Below are positions 42,241-55,745 of a DNA stretch of 64,000 nt, piece by piece. The notes beneath the pieces were generated by a model. It was not told the origin of the DNA and searched no databases. It saw nothing but the letters and a program-made list of their open reading frames with translations. The stretch is from Atriophallophorus winterbourni. Its lineage: Eukaryota; Platyhelminthes; Trematoda; Plagiorchiida; Microphallidae. How positions within the stretch are numbered: the first letter of the stretch is position 1; every line of letters begins with the position of its first letter. The position numbers and the translations under genes were made by a program. The stretch is from the NCBI GenBank assembly GCA_013407085.1, contig JACCGJ010001746.1, positions 1 through 64,000 on the forward strand, written 5' to 3'.

Positions 42241-44990
42241 AAATACATATTTTTGTTCTACGAGAATACTTTACAATGACATACCAAACATTAACTGCTT
42301 TTTTGGGTTCTTTAAGAGTTACATCAGTTTTTCTCATAATAATTTTGTTCGATGAATGATGGATATCAAAAGCAGTATCTGACGGAGCTATAGTTTTAAT
42401 ACTTACTCTTCTAAAGTATCACACACTGGACTTTGTTAAATCCTTACATTAAGCACGAGGATAACTGTCACCATTCTCCGATGACAACTCACAATAATCG
42501 AGAAATATGTAAGTCGCTTTCTTAGCGATTTTTTTTATTTTTGGGTGCACAGAAGCCTCAATTAGCTTACAGACCTTTTAGCAAATAGCATTTTCTTTAC
42601 CGTCCTTGCACCTTCACAACACGTATCCACGGTTAAAACTTGTTATTTGAGAAACCGTTTGGCAAGAGAAGATTCTCTATTTAATTTATTGAAGGTAGGT
42701 CATAAACAAAGGTGTTAAAACTTACATTTGTTTTGAATTTCATTTCTTGAAATTAAATTTTACTACTTCGAAGGCTCAGAAAATATTCGGATGCATATGT
42801 GTAATGAGCCGGCAAATTATTCCTACTTACGGGATCATATGCATCATTAAGGGCCTACTTGTCCATTATTTCTTGAATAGCTCTCAGAAATCGAGCGCAC
42901 CTGGTGTTGTGGCCCAGATTTAGCGAGGGGGTGACGCTAGGTCAGTCGAGGCTAAAACCGCATCCCAATTCATTCCAGAGATCAATTTTTATAACTGCTA
43001 CACTTCTTACCGTCCCTACGTCAGGCTTTTTCAACCGTCTGTGACGAATGGCATATCTTCGATAACAATTAACATTGTCCATCTCTAGTGTTTGAGGATG
43101 TTGTCTCGCAAATCGCTTTCTTGCAATCGTTCCGAAATCCGAATTATTGCGATATTGCGTATTGTTTCATCTGTCCGTGCTTTGTGCTTTACAAAGGTTG
43201 GTGACAAAGTTCAAATTAACACATATTACGACATCGTTTCACATGAATAAATTATTCCCTAATATGCAATGAGTGGCAGAAGTTTAATTTGAACAAAAAT
43301 TGTAAATTGGAGCTCAAATGTTTCAATACGTGGCAATGCGGCGATCCGAGACGTCGACAAATATCAATACGTCTACCTCACTTTTCATTTTGGCTGCCAA
43401 GTATTTTCGGGCATTATATGACTTCTTTACCAATCACGAAACCAACTAGTTTGATTTCGAAAAGACTTTTAAATATGTTTCGTTAAACGGGCAACCTTGT
43501 TCTAAAGGCTATCCAGTGATTGATCCCTATCAAACGACAAGTAATCAAGTGTTCTTTTACTCACATCGCATTTATCGACTACTGCATACCTCATAATGCA
43601 TAAAATATCGTTCATTACCAATACAAAAGTTTTAAATCAAAATCCAGAACCTATCATATTTTCTATCAAAAATTTACAAAGCATTTTCCTTTGAAATCGT
43701 CACCAACTACCTCTGTTGAAAGCAAGACGAATCCCGAAACCAGTACAGTCAGTAGCTTTGTCCTCCTTTAACGCAAACAGAACAAATTCGTTGAACAATC
43801 AAAAAGGTTACAATTGAATTTTTTTCGTCCGCATAGAAGCTGGTATGCGAATTACGAAATTCGTTTGAACAAAGTGTGGGCGTTCAAGGTTCGCTAGCAA
43901 ATGGCATTTTTTTCGGCATTTTTTCCCAATTAGAGTGTATTGTACTGTTTTGTGGATGTAATCTGCGCATTTTTTTAAGTTTATGCAGCCTATCATTAAA
44001 ATTTTATAGCCTAAAGTACAACTGTAGATGGTTATATCAATGCTCGCTTCACAGATTTTTTTAATTCGCAGATTTTATAAATCCGATATTGCTTATCCGA
44101 TACTAGATACGAACGATTTTGTTCCATGTTAGATTTATTTGAGCTTAGGTACTATTCCCGACCTGTGTTATCACGCCAAATTGACTCGGAGTAATTCACT
44201 CATTGTTTCCGTACTATCTTAGTCACACTAGCTGACAACTCAGTAGCTCTCTGTGAAGTACACTTACGCCTTGCGCGACATAATATTGTGCGAATGATTG
44301 ATCTTGAACCAAATTCTGCTTCATTTTGAAGAGATGCGTTGCTCGTAGATACGAAACTTTTACCTCAACCTTTCAATTATTTGATAAGAAGCACTTTTTC
44401 GTAGATAAAATCAAATAAGTTAAGAATGTCAAGTAATTAATTTTTAAATACTGGCGAATGAATCATATCCATCTGGTTCTCATCCTTGTGCAGTTAAGTT
44501 GAGTGAAGAATAAAGCTGATAAACCTTGTGTAAGCGTGAACAAATTGAGCAAACATAAAAGATTTATTGATTTAACCGATTGTCAGCCGGAATATTCATT
44601 AACTTCAAATTTATTCACCAAATTTGCTGTAGAATATTGCGCATATGACTCTATTTATGAGAATTATTGCTAAACCTTTGGCTGAAGAAATAGTCGCCAT
44701 TGTGAAACTGTTCTATCGGCGGTAGTTTAGGTGAATTTGGAAAAGCTTTTTTTCCAATTTTTCATAATCAGTGGTTGCTTGAACTAGCTTGACCAAATAA
44801 CACGAAGCTGGAAGTTGATCGTCAGCTGCCAGCGTATGATTTGTTAAACTAAAAAATTATATGAGCATTTTCATAATAGATCATTGTACATTGAGATCTA
44901 AAGCTGTCTCACATTTCTATTCTAATTTTTCTAGTTTGAAAACAGTCACCTTGTTCTTCATGAAGTTCAGAAATTTGAGTGCAGGTTAGA
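42241..44990. other. No recognisable feature
   Basis: 2.7 kb of AT-rich sequence with no repeat match or gene I can support. Confidence 0.4.
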
Positions 44991-44994
44991 GCAG

Positions 44995-45110
44995 TTTTTT
45001 GGTAAAGTTTCACTTTTGACACAGAATCTTCGCCAGGCCAAGGGTGATAGTGAGGACAGGGAAGATGACTAAGTAGCAGTCAACCCACCACGTCTGTTTC
45101 TACCTCACCG
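44995..45110 (+). repeat. Interspersed repeat, family E copy 2
   Basis: Matches 535-640 (TTTTTTGGTAA, CCAAGGGTGATAGT, GGACAGGGAA, CCCACCAC). Confidence 0.5.
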
Positions 45111-46085
45111 CAAAACAGCCGATAATAACCCTAAGGCGTATCACGTAGGCATGACCAGGAACGGTTATCCATTCCCCTACTACTGCAATGTGTATGCACA
45201 TCAATCTAATACAAATGAACATGGTCAATGTCGGTTGACACGCAATGGAGTGAATAACTAGATAGAATTGCTAGAAAGTGGTATTGATAGATATAATTAA
45301 TCTTGCTCAAAATCTACAATCACCATGGTGAGGCAAATAGTGAACGCATTAAAATTCGGCACAAGCATTGTTTTTAAATTTGGGCTACGTTAGTTGACTT
45401 ATAAAACAGTATATCAGAGGTGAATCATAAAATAAAATTACGAAACGAATTTAACTATCGGTAGATAAAACATCGCTTGTAAGATATTATTCCATAACCA
45501 CATATCTTGTCGGTTATCATAAGACTGATTTAGGCCCTCTCTTTGAACTTGATTGGAATTCAAACCACGCTAATTGCGCGTTCAGAAACAGATAAATTAA
45601 GCTTCCTGAATGCTCTGTTTTAGGTAAACTTTTATGTCGATCAGTAGATTTCAGAGATTTCAGTGGATTTCAACGACAAACTTTTTCTCCTTTATAGTAA
45701 ATATTAAATTAGTTACATTGGTTTATGTGCAGCTTAAAGTATTCTTACTCGAACCATGAGTTGGATCACATGAACAATAAACATTACATTATAAAGTAGA
45801 TTTGTAAGATTCCAACTTGTGTGGGGGCGAGATCATGTGGATATTTGGAATGAGTCTCGCATTCTTATGAGGTGCACAGGTCCGTCTCACGTCCAAATGA
45901 TTCATCCAATCACGCGCAATATTAGAACGACGTTCGCTTGCTACATTTTAAACGAACAACATGTATAATTTACACGAATTTAATTATATTTGAGGTCCAA
46001 TTTAAGCCTTCGTGTTTTCCACCAGTAACATCTTCAGCTCATAACCATTCTGATTGCACATTAGGTTTTATGTATTTTAGTCGAC
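45111..46085. other. No recognisable feature
   Basis: Nothing supported. Confidence 0.4.
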
Positions 46086-46107
46086 GAATTCATGAAGTAC
46101 TTATGTA

Positions 46108-46265
46108 TACTGTTGCTCACATTCCCCGCACTTGCACACCACTATCGGTTTCTTGCTGTTTGCGGTCATCCGGTGGAGACAGTGAGATTAGTTTCAGTGA
46201 GCCTCGAAAAATAGTAAAGGAAGCTATACTTGAAAAACACTGTTTCAAGAAAAAGCAATTAACTG
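46108..46265 (-). repeat. Hammerhead repeat family A, partial unit
   Basis: The minus-strand ribozyme at 46131-46188 reads CGGATGA (46172-46166), CCGC-AAACA-GCAA, GAAAC (46152-46148), CGATA: three core or stem III changes. Its flanks (TTGCTCACATTCCCCGCACT; the AGTGAGCCTCGAAA block) are family A. Confidence 0.7.
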
Positions 46266-46277
46266 GATTTGACATAC

Positions 46278-46300
46278 ACATATATATATATATATATATC
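46278..46300. repeat. TA microsatellite
   Basis: About ten TA units between a hammerhead repeat and a LINE end. Confidence 0.9.
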
Positions 46301-46309
46301 CCATGGCTG

Positions 46310-47722
46310 GGAAAATTTATTAATATTTGGCGGCAAAATAAGGATTAGCTCTCAAGTAGTCGTCAAGTTTCGATTTGATTATAGCTAAACTGTTTTTGTC
46401 TACCAATTCGGCATGTAGGGAATTCCAAACAAAACACACACGGACCGAATAAAAATACCTATTACAATTCCGTTTGGAGTGTGGTATTTCCAACTTGCAA
46501 CCATGGCCACCTATGTTGCTGGAAGTTCGAAGGTGGAATAATTTATCCAGGGGTTATTAAAACAGTAGTGATTACTTTGTATGCAAGGAGAAGATCGTCT
46601 TACATATTCCGTTGTGCAAGTGTTCTCAAATCCAGTCGTCTGAGTAGCTCGACGTATGACGTATTTTCAAAACCACTAACAAACTTAGGCGCTCTATGAT
46701 ATAAGTGGACCAGATGTAAAATATCTTTCTGTAGTCATGGTATCCAGGCTTAGGCAGCATAGTCTAGAACTGGGTATATAGAAGTGCTCATCATGAGAAA
46801 AAACAACGCGAGGAAAAACGTCCAAATATCCACCGTAACAAATCCAGCAGTCGAGACGTGCATTTGTAAAAAGCTTCGCATTATAGACCATTTTTTAAAC
46901 TACCGCAAATCCAGATATCCAGGTCTTATTCTTCCACTTTGTGCTCCAGGATTTGGTCGCCGAGATTGTATGGGTGGGAAAAGCCGGGATCGCGACCGAT
47001 CTGCGTGATCTTAGACTTCTGCATATTCAAGTGCAGGTTGTTTTCTGATTACCAGTCGTGCAAAGCATTCGCGCCATTTTGTAGCAAAATACAACCATCA
47101 TCATTTCTGATTCGCCTACATATTTTTATGTCATCAGCAAACCGAAACAGCTTTCTGTCATTTGGTATTAGGAAATATTTCATGTAGATCAGGAACAGTA
47201 TTGGTCCAAGCACCGATTACTGCGGAACACCGCTAGCGACATCGATTTGCTTCGATAACATGCCATCTACACCAACTCTCATGTAACTTTTGCTAAGGTA
47301 ATCACGAATACATTCACATTAATTTCGAAAATATCGTATTTCTATAGGTTGTTCAAGGGTAAATTATGATCGACGATATCGGAACGTATAGAAATATCAA
47401 TGTAACATGCATGAATACAGCCACCTGCATCTACAACACTAGCCCAATCTTCTCAGTTTATCAGCAAATTTGTAAGACAAGAACAATTTCTGAGAAACCC
47501 GTGTTGAGCAACTTACAAAACCCCGTTTCTTTCTAGAGGTTACACTATTTCTGCTGTTATTATCCGCTCGAAAACTGTTGATATCGAAAATCAATGTCAC
47601 CGGCATGTAATTTCGACATCCTTTGTAAATGGGTGTTATTTGTCCCAGTTCCTAGTCTATTGGTACCACACCATCTTGGAGCAAATTAATAAACATGTGA
47701 GGTAGAGGTTCGGACTGTTACG
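46310..47722 (-). pseudogene. CR1-like LINE copy, truncated at both ends
   Basis: Similar over its length to 47830-49260. The minus strand encodes a decayed RT: the LTNLL region near 47460, a YLD motif A region near 47400, a SVLGP region near 47200 and a C-terminal region with a damaged RIYxxASKFV-type stretch near 46680. Stops are frequent. The 5' end at 47722 butts directly onto the 3' tail of the next LINE, and the 3' UTR stops near 46310. Confidence 0.8.
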
Positions 47723-50155
47723 CATTCAAGATTCACGATTCAAGATTTATGGACGAAAAAGCAATTAAATTTACAATAACCATAGAGTGGAACTACAGGT
47801 ACAAATGTATATATATGTATAAAGAAAATCAAAATCAATGGGACGATGATAGTTTATTAACATTTGGGGGCAAAATTTGGATTAGCTCTCATATAATCGT
47901 CAAGTTCTGATTTGAATATAGATACACTGTTTGAGCTTACCAAATCGGAAGGTAGGGAATTCCAAGCAAAGCACACACGTACGGAATAAAAATACCTGCG
48001 GCAGTTCCGTTTGGAATGTGGTATTTCCAACTTGCAACCATGGCCACGGCTGTTGCTGGGAGTTCAAAGGTGGAATAATATATCCAGGGGGTGGGAAACA
48101 GTTGTGAGTATTTTTTATGCGAGGATGAGATCACCTCGCACTCTCCTTTGTGTAAGTGTCCTCATTTCCAGTCGTCTAAGTCGCCCGGCGAATGGCATAT
48201 TTTCGAGACCAATGACAATCTTAGATGCTTTTCGGTATATGCGATCCGTGAGTAAGATGTCTTTTTGAAGCCATGGTGTCCAGGCTTGTGCGGCATAATC
48301 TCGAACCGGGTGTACATATGTATTCATCATGAGAGGAAATCACCCCGGGGGAAAACGTCCAATTATCCGCCGTAACATGTCGAGCAGCGGAGACGCGCTT
48401 TTGTAAGCGGTTTCGCATTATAGACCATTTTTCAAACTGCCGCAAATCCAGACACCGAGGTCCTTTTCTTCTTCGGTGTACTCCAGGTTTATGTCGCCGA
48501 GCGTGTATCGATGAGGAAAATCCAAGGTCACGACCAATCTGAATCATCTTCGACTTTTGCATATTCAAAGACAGTTTATTTTCAGATGACCAGTTGAACA
48601 AAGCATGCAAATCGTTTTGCATTAAAATAAAATCATCAACCTTACTGATTCGCCTCCATACTTTTATACCTTCTTACTGTCATTTGGTATTGGTATATCA
48701 TTCATATAGACTAGGAACAGTATTGGTCCAAGCACTGAGCTTTGTGGAACACCGCTAGTGACATCAATTTTCTTAAATAATACGCCTTCCACACGAACTC
48801 TGATGTGTCTATTGTTGAGGTAATCACTTATCAATTCATATAGTCTTCCAACAATACCGTGTTTCTTTAGTTTTTTCGAGATTACATCATGATCAACTCT
48901 GTCGGAAACGTTTCAAATGTCCAAGCAGCACGCAAGAGTACAGCCTACGGCATCCTCAACCCTTGTCCAATCGTCTGAGCTTGTCAGCAAATTTGTTAGA
49001 CAAGAGCGATTTCTGCGAAATCCATGTTGGGTAACTGCCAAAAGCTGGTTTGTTTTCAGGTGTCGCACTATTTCTGCACTTATTATTCGCTCAAAAACTT
49101 TTGATACCGAAGACAGCAATATCACTTGCCTGTCATCTGTAACTTCAGAACGGCAACCACCTTTGAAAATGAGTATTATTTGTCCAGTTTCCAGTCTCCT
49201 GGTACCACGCCAGCTTGAAGCAAATTATTAAACATCCAGGATAGTGGTTCTGATTGCTGCGTGTGACATGTTTTGAGCAGCTTTGGAGTTATCTCGCTTG
49301 GTTTAGGAGATTTCTTTACGTTTAATTTTCGTAAATATTGCGCTACCACCAGCGGAGTAATCAATACTTCTCTCAAGGTCGATCGGTCAGGTCGAATGAT
49401 TGGATTCTGATGAGGCTCCAAGGATTTTGGCGCAAAAACTCTCGCATAAAAGTTTGCTAACATGTCAGCGGTCTGATTTATGGATTCTGTGAAGCCGGAC
49501 GAAGTTATCAGGGCAAATACTCCTGGTTTAATATTTTTTCTATCGTTTACGAGTCTATATAAGAGATTCGGATTCTGATGCATCTGAGAAATCAATTGCG
49601 ATTGGAAAGCTTGTTAATCATCTAGAATTAAGCTGATAACTTTGTTTCGCAGTCGTGTTAATTGTGCCCAAGAATCAGCTGTGTTTGAAGCCTTGTGAAA
49701 CTCCCATGTTTCATCCCTTTGTTTCATCCACTTCTTAGTCCTGCTTCGTATTAAAAATTTATTACGTTGAAACGTTTTCTTGAAAGCAAACATTAAATGT
49801 TCCTTCAATATGTATTTCAGGGGCTGTAAGAGTGAACGTTAATGACTACCCGGATCGAAGTAATCCAGTTGTGCGAAACTAGTACTGTGCAACTCGGCAC
49901 ACAGAGCACGCTGGTTCACTGTTCTGACGCATTTCGTTTCGTCACTGTTGCGCCTAGCGCTACGAACGTACTCAAATTCTAGGAAAACGTGATCGTTATG
50001 CCTGATTGGTAGTCTATAAACGATATTCCCTACAGCTGTAGGATCTGATGTAAGTATTAAGTCCAAGGTAGACGGCTGGTCTAATCCATTCATACTAGTA
50101 AATCCAAAAACGTGGTTATAGAGGGGTGCGTAATCCAAGAAGGCTTGGAGTTCAT
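47723..50155 (-). pseudogene. CR1-like LINE copy 2
   Basis: From 5' to 3' (minus): endonuclease C-terminal part (50155-49839: LEYELQAFLDYAPLYNHVFG, PSTLDLILTSDPTAV, HNDHVFLEFE with SDH changed to NDH), linker (49808-49614), RT start (49595-49176: KSPKPSEITPKLL), QHGFRRNRSCLTNLL and motif A ALACCLDI (49125-48913), FADD region near 48650, and C-terminal NTYVHPVRDYAAQAWTPWL and IYRKASKIV (48330-48115). The 3' end has the tandem tail CTTGAATCGTGAATCTTGAA (47748-47729). Many shifts and stops. Confidence 0.85.
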
Positions 50156-50156
50156 A

Positions 50157-50760
50157 TTCAAGTTTCTCTGATGGATGATAGGTTTTTAGCAGCATTGGAG
50201 TTATCTCGTCTGGTCCCGAAGATACCTTCGCATTTACTTTTCGTATGTGCTGCGATACCACCATCTGAGTAATCGATACTTCACTCAAAGACGGTCGGTC
50301 AAGTTGAATAATGGATTCCTGAATGGGCTCCGCAGATTTGAGCGCGAAAACTCCGGTATAAAAGTCTTGTAATTAATCAGCGGTTTGTTTAACGAGTTCA
50401 GTGAAACTGAAAGAAATTTTTATGGAAAAATCTTGGTCAAACATTCGTTCTATCATTTGCGAGCCCTTATAAGATATTCGGATTGTGGTGCATCTGAGAT
50501 ATCAAATGCTATCGAAAAGCTTGTATATAATCTCGAATTAGGCGGATAACTCTGTTTCGCAGTCGTGTAAATTGTGCGCAAAGTTGAAAGCATATCCAAA
50601 GGCCAGTTGTTCTCTGATGACCAGTAGTGCAAAGTATTCAGGCCGTTTTGTAGCAAAATATAATCATCAGCATTAAGGTTTCGCAGATGGAGCTCTTCTC
50701 TTAATGGAGGTACTTCACAATTTAAAATTAGTTTTCTAATGAAAATCAAACAGTTTATGT
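50157..50760 (-). pseudogene. Rearranged fragments of the same CR1-like LINE
   Basis: 50157-50420 repeats the RT-start segment of 49268-49500. 50450-50580 resembles the linker-to-RT segment near 49550-49650. 50590-50750 encodes NADDYILLQNGLNTLHYWSS, which belongs downstream of the FADD box. The order is not that of an intact element, so this is a mosaic of pieces. Confidence 0.7.
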
Positions 50761-51028
50761 TCGAATATCAACACTTCTTCAACTTAAAGAAATAGGTATA
50801 AATTAAATCCCAGCCATAACCACATCCCAAATCGAAGCCAACATTATCAAAGTAACAAAACTTTGACATCCTTACACTTGATGTGGCGGGTGAAATCATG
50901 GCTTCTAGAGTTGGACCCTGTACAGCACATCCCTATAATAATGTATATGATATGACTTCGATAATTATCTGAACATAAAGTGATCTTCACATCTTGAATC
51001 TATTACAGCTGTTTCTATAAACGTGTCA

Positions 51029-51165
51029 GTATCAGTATCAGTATCACAGGGCGATAGTCTACCAAGTCGAAACGAGTTCCCAGATTCTTTCGGAGGTGTG
51101 CTTGGAAACACATGCCACTACCAGGATCGATTCGTAAGTAACAGTCGTGTGAAACAGTGAATGGA
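51029..51165 (-). repeat. Solo 3' end of a CR1-like LINE (54.9-55.4 kb type)
   Basis: Reverse complement of 55255-55385. Shared blocks are GGTAGTGGCA, AATCGATCCTGG, TCGACTTGGT-type and CTATCGCCCTGTGATACTGA, with a tandem CTGATA tail (51030-51050). Confidence 0.7.
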
Positions 51166-51204
51166 AGATGGGAGATGTGTCTTAAGAAAACAAAGTCATA
51201 TTTG

Positions 51205-51352
51205 TATGCCACCTGTTACATAGGGTTCCAACAACGAACCACGATGTTCAGACACAGAAACACAAAGTGGTTCTTGGTCAAACACTCAAGGCGCTTATGG
51301 ATGACTAAAGTAATGTGTTGCTCACATCCCCATCACTTACACACCACAAGGA
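51205..51352 (-). repeat. Half unit of hammerhead family A
   Basis: GTATGCCACCTGTTACATAG through CACTTACACACCAC with the usual inverted repeats. It ends within the ribozyme, like the copy at 18511-18655. A short inverted family A fragment (GATGTAGGGATGGAGATGTA) follows to about 51390. Confidence 0.7.
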
Positions 51353-51394
51353 GATGTAGGGATGGAGATGTAAGTATCCCATTACTCTGTCCTA

Positions 51395-54300
51395 AGAAGC
51401 ATTTACCTATTTTTGATTTTAACGAAAACCTATGTATACTGAAGTCTGAGAAACGCACTGAGAAATATTACTTTGTTTCTGTCAATAATCGATTTTACAC
51501 GCGTTTTCACTGTTATTGAATCTTTGCTAGGGTCCTTTCAATTACCCAAGGCAAAAAAACTGCTAGGTGGTTGTTCTTATACCGGATTTTTAATATTTTA
51601 CGTACTTTCGTCGTTATAAATAGTACCAACGTCAACGGTGAATAGTCTGTATCGACTTCCATCATTGCTGTACACTGTGCACATAAAATGTATATCATTT
51701 CAATTTGAAACGCCATTGTTGGATGAACATTTGAATTTATTTTACAGACACCTATTTGATTACATCTGCTTGTATTTTTGTATAATTTTACCATTTTTGT
51801 TTTATGGAAATACTTGAGTTCATTCGTCTTCAAGCCTATTTTTGGGTTATTTATATTTGGCGGTTCCGGCGATCATTGAGGTTGCGATCCCTAGTTGTCA
51901 ATTTAACTGTTTAACATTCCTAATTTTGGATTCATTGCGAAGCGGAATAATTGAGGTTTGATATATTTATTGTATAATTATTTTCCTAAACAATACTGTA
52001 CGCATCGCACGTATTGTCTTGTCAAAATTTTGCTGGACTTGTACGCGTAACTTAACCGTTAGATAGACACAATGATGCTTATATTGCGACTGAATTTTTT
52101 GACTTTGTACTTGATTTTCTCCGAACCGTTTTGTCTGTTACAGCAATTTGGAACGCAAGATGACCTGTGGATAGTGATTCCGAGTGATAGAATCCAACAT
52201 GTACGGTGAGGTGTGTGTTAAATGCAAATGGCATAATTTTATCTCTGTCGAAACCGATAACTTTGAAGAGTAGCTTATATGATGAAAAATAAATTTCCAA
52301 TAATTGTTCACTTCGCAACAATTATGTAGTCCATGAAAAATTCTAGCGGTTTTTGTTACTCAGTCCAAAGTCAGTCATCCCGTGATTACGAAAATCAAGT
52401 AAAGATTTAGATGAAGATACAGTTCTCAAAGCATTATTTTATTTTCAAATCACACCCAATATAGCTTTATATATATATAGCTTCATTAATTAATTCAAAA
52501 CAAACTGTTCTTTATTTTCATAAGTATAGTATTTATTCTTTTAACAAATCATCCCGCTCGTCAAAGGCAATTAGTATTCAAAGTTTAAGATAGAAACATC
52601 TTGATATATGATATGCAGTCGTTTAGAAAAAAATCAACCTGCAATGCTTGTCCATCTATAGGCGTGCATTTTTTCGAAAGAAACAGGTGCTTAAAAGCAA
52701 ATTAACCAAATTACCGAATTTCAAAAACTCGAATTTGAAATATTAAACAGTGTTTGCTTTTCAATGATATTAGTAGGTATTGCTTTTGCTACCAGAATTT
52801 ATTGAGTTGGCTCGAATTGTCTAACTCTCGATAGAAGTAAAGTAGGATTTTATGTTATTTACTCGTCTATACTCAAGATTTTTATTGCCACAGCAACGGT
52901 CAGTCGAGGTTAAACCATGAGAACCACAGTGGAAATTGTCTGTTTTGTCCGCGACATGTGCAGTTTCTCCGGGCTCAAGTGTTGTGGAATCGCGGATCAA
53001 AGTTGAAGCTGCAATGACAGGAAGGTATTCGATTAACTTTTTGCGGAGGAGAGCCATATTAGCGTCTGCTTACAAATGCAAGCAGTACATGTATCTTAGC
53101 AGTTGGGAATATAATCGCTTTTGTTGCAGCGCATCATATATTTTAATTTAGTGAGTTTTGCTGACAATTTGGTTAAAAATAGTGATTTCGTTGAAGATCT
53201 TTGGTTTTAACAAAGTTTCAAGTTGTGTGTTACTGTTGGGTGAATTTAGCTTGACCAAATTGTTTAATTAAATGTTCTCACTCGCAAGCAGGTGGGGTAC
53301 ATCTCACTTTTTTGAATGAAAATCTCAATTTGTAAGTGGTTCATATCAACAGTTCTCTTGCTTCTGCATATATGACGTCAAGGTAACAATGTTCATATAC
53401 AGATTCTGATTTCAGTAGTCATTTTCGTATCGCCTACCAGTCTATTTGACTATATGCTGTTATCAATTGCGCAAAATATAATTCGTGTTATATTGTTTGA
53501 ACTTTAGAAATGTTTAACATTGTTCTTCCTGTAAAGCCCTCATCAAAAAACCTTCCGTTTAGTAACAGTTTCTCAATCGACCTTCGTGTAAACCATCAGT
53601 GAATAGTGCGGAACAATGTATGCTGTTCATTAGAGAATTTCAAGGGACTCATTACTTATGACTCGTTTTCCTAAATTAGGCTAGGAAAGTTTGCTGCAAT
53701 TGCATAGAAAAATGCCCTTCAGACTCCGTTTACCTTGTGTATAATCTGCAAAATCAATTATGTACGATAAAATCTAGTTGTAAAAGAATACCTTTTGAGC
53801 GAACCAATCAGTAGTCTGTGTTGCATTCTGCGCTCCGGTGTAATTTCTTTAGTAGGACGCTTTTTATATTAGCGCGTCTAACGAAAACATGATATCGCGG
53901 ACGCCAACATTTCATATGTGGAAGGTTCCAATAGAAATTTTAGTATGGTTGTGTTTGAAAGACAGTGCTGATGACGCAAGTAGAACTGTATTCATATTTC
54001 AATGAAACGTTGGTAATTTCGGAAAAGGTGAACTTGTGAGTCAATGTGGGATAAGGCTGGTGAGACGAATTTTAAGTTTTCAGGATATTCTCAGAGCGCC
54101 CACGGAATTCGTTTGAGTTTGTGATGCAAAATAAAAACTACAAGCGGGTTCTTATTTTGGGGTTATCTATCACACTCTGCTTGTATGCTTTTCTGTGAGG
54201 CTCGTGCAAAGAGACAACAAGGCATTGCAAATGTTTGTTTGATAATACGCGATTTCATTTCTCCTGATATAGACTGAATGTAATTTGGAAAGTTTGTCCA

Positions 54301-54890
54301 CTCCAATTCAACATGAGCCTTTCGATTTGTTGCAACAATTGTGATTAATGCAGCAAGTAAAATCTCCAAACGTTGTGTCTTCACCCAATATATAACGCTT
54401 GATTTGGTTTTCACATCGAGATAAGCAGATATTTAAAATTTGGAAGTTGATGTTCAGATGGGCACGAGCGATCATACTTCTCTTTGAATTACTTCTCCTT
54501 GGTACACCTACTGCTCTACTACTATTCGAAATGCGAAAATAAATTATTGGCGCTTGAACAAAAATTATTTTGTAGAGCGGGTCTGTCAGTTAGATTGATC
54601 AATGTCGAACGACCAATTTTGGCTTTCCTGGCAATTAATAGACTTGCAGCTACTTAACCTCCAGTTCATCATTACCAAAGATCTGGTCCATCAAGCTCGA
54701 TAAGAAAATGCGGAAACCGTTGCGGTAAAGAAAATCATTAATGGAAAAAAGTTTGCGTTTCACAGCAAGGCGTCTATAGTATGAAAAAACAAAATTCAGA
54801 ATTTCAGCAAAGAAACGAAACCAATGGAGAAGAAACATTTTGAAACACAATGAGTGATGGAAGTCCTCGATATTCTTAAAAAGCATTATG
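51395..54890. other. No recognisable feature
   Basis: 3.5 kb AT-rich. The minus frames at 51513-51833, 52079-52321 and 54163-54414 have no recognisable domain and no splice context that I can defend. A short TA run occurs near 52465. Confidence 0.35.
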
Positions 54891-54894
54891 ACGT

Positions 54895-55385
54895 TTCTTG
54901 CTTAGAGAGAGGCAGCTTTGGGGTGATCTTATAGATACATTTAAAGTTTTCAAAGTATTAGGCTGTCTCGAATTCGATGACTTCTTTCGGTTCTCTCCGC
55001 TTGTTGCTACACGAGGCACAGCCTCAAGCTAAGTAAACACCACACACAGCTGGAATCCAGAACACACTCCTTTAGCAGCAATATAATGAATGCGTGGAAC
55101 TTACTCCCCCGCAGAACTAGTCTCGGCAGCTTCAGTAACTGCGTTCAAGCTTGGTCTGGACGAACTGTGGCAGGTGCTTATTCCGGCGCATTACATTTAT
55201 GACGTGCAACATGCATTAAATCTCTCACCTTTCGGCGATGCGACATCTAAATGTTTAATTCACAAGTACACACGCCTGTGCTCCCTACGAATCAATCCTG
55301 GTAGTGGCACGTGTTTTCGAACTCACCTCTGAAACAATTTGGCCACTCGGTTCGACTTGGTCGACTATCGCCTTGTGATACTGAT
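54895..55385 (+). pseudogene. 3' end of a CR1-like LINE (59-64 kb type)
   Basis: Across frames: LIDTFKVFKVLGCLEFDDFF and SPLVATRGTASS, then NAWNLLP and VSAASVTAFKLGLDELWQ (to about 55170). This is the C-terminus also seen at 59461-59132 (GDLIETFKIITGF, GTRGQSLKL, YWNRLPKKVV). The 3' UTR follows and ends near 55385 in GATACTGATA. Confidence 0.75.
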
Positions 55386-55745
55386 ATCGAAAATAAGTTG
55401 GAACTCCATCAAGAAGATTGAGAAGAAATCAAGGGAATAATAACAACTATCATACATAGCATGACGTAGAAACTCAAATGTTCTTTTTTTCCAGGTTTTT
55501 CTTGTCACCCGAAATTTTGCAATTTGATCAAGCATTTCGTATGTTATACCGTAATAAAACAGCTTCTGGAACAAGCAGCCTGAGGAACAAATCGCTTGCA
55601 CATCAATAGTTGCATTCAAAAGGGGTTAGATGCCTTGTGACATGAGCTTTTTCCAGACCTTTTCCCATGAATATACAGGTCGTCTGTCGACAGAATTGTC
55701 CTTTTTTGTTCATTTTGAATTTATATTGTCTTTACAACGATTTGA

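Noticed and set aside
51029..51165. tRNA-derived SINE, because a GGTTCGACTTG string resembling a B box occurs in the related copy near 55350
   Set aside because: The same sequence continues from a LINE C-terminal coding region at 54.9-55.2 kb, so it is better explained as a LINE 3' UTR; no convincing A box was found.
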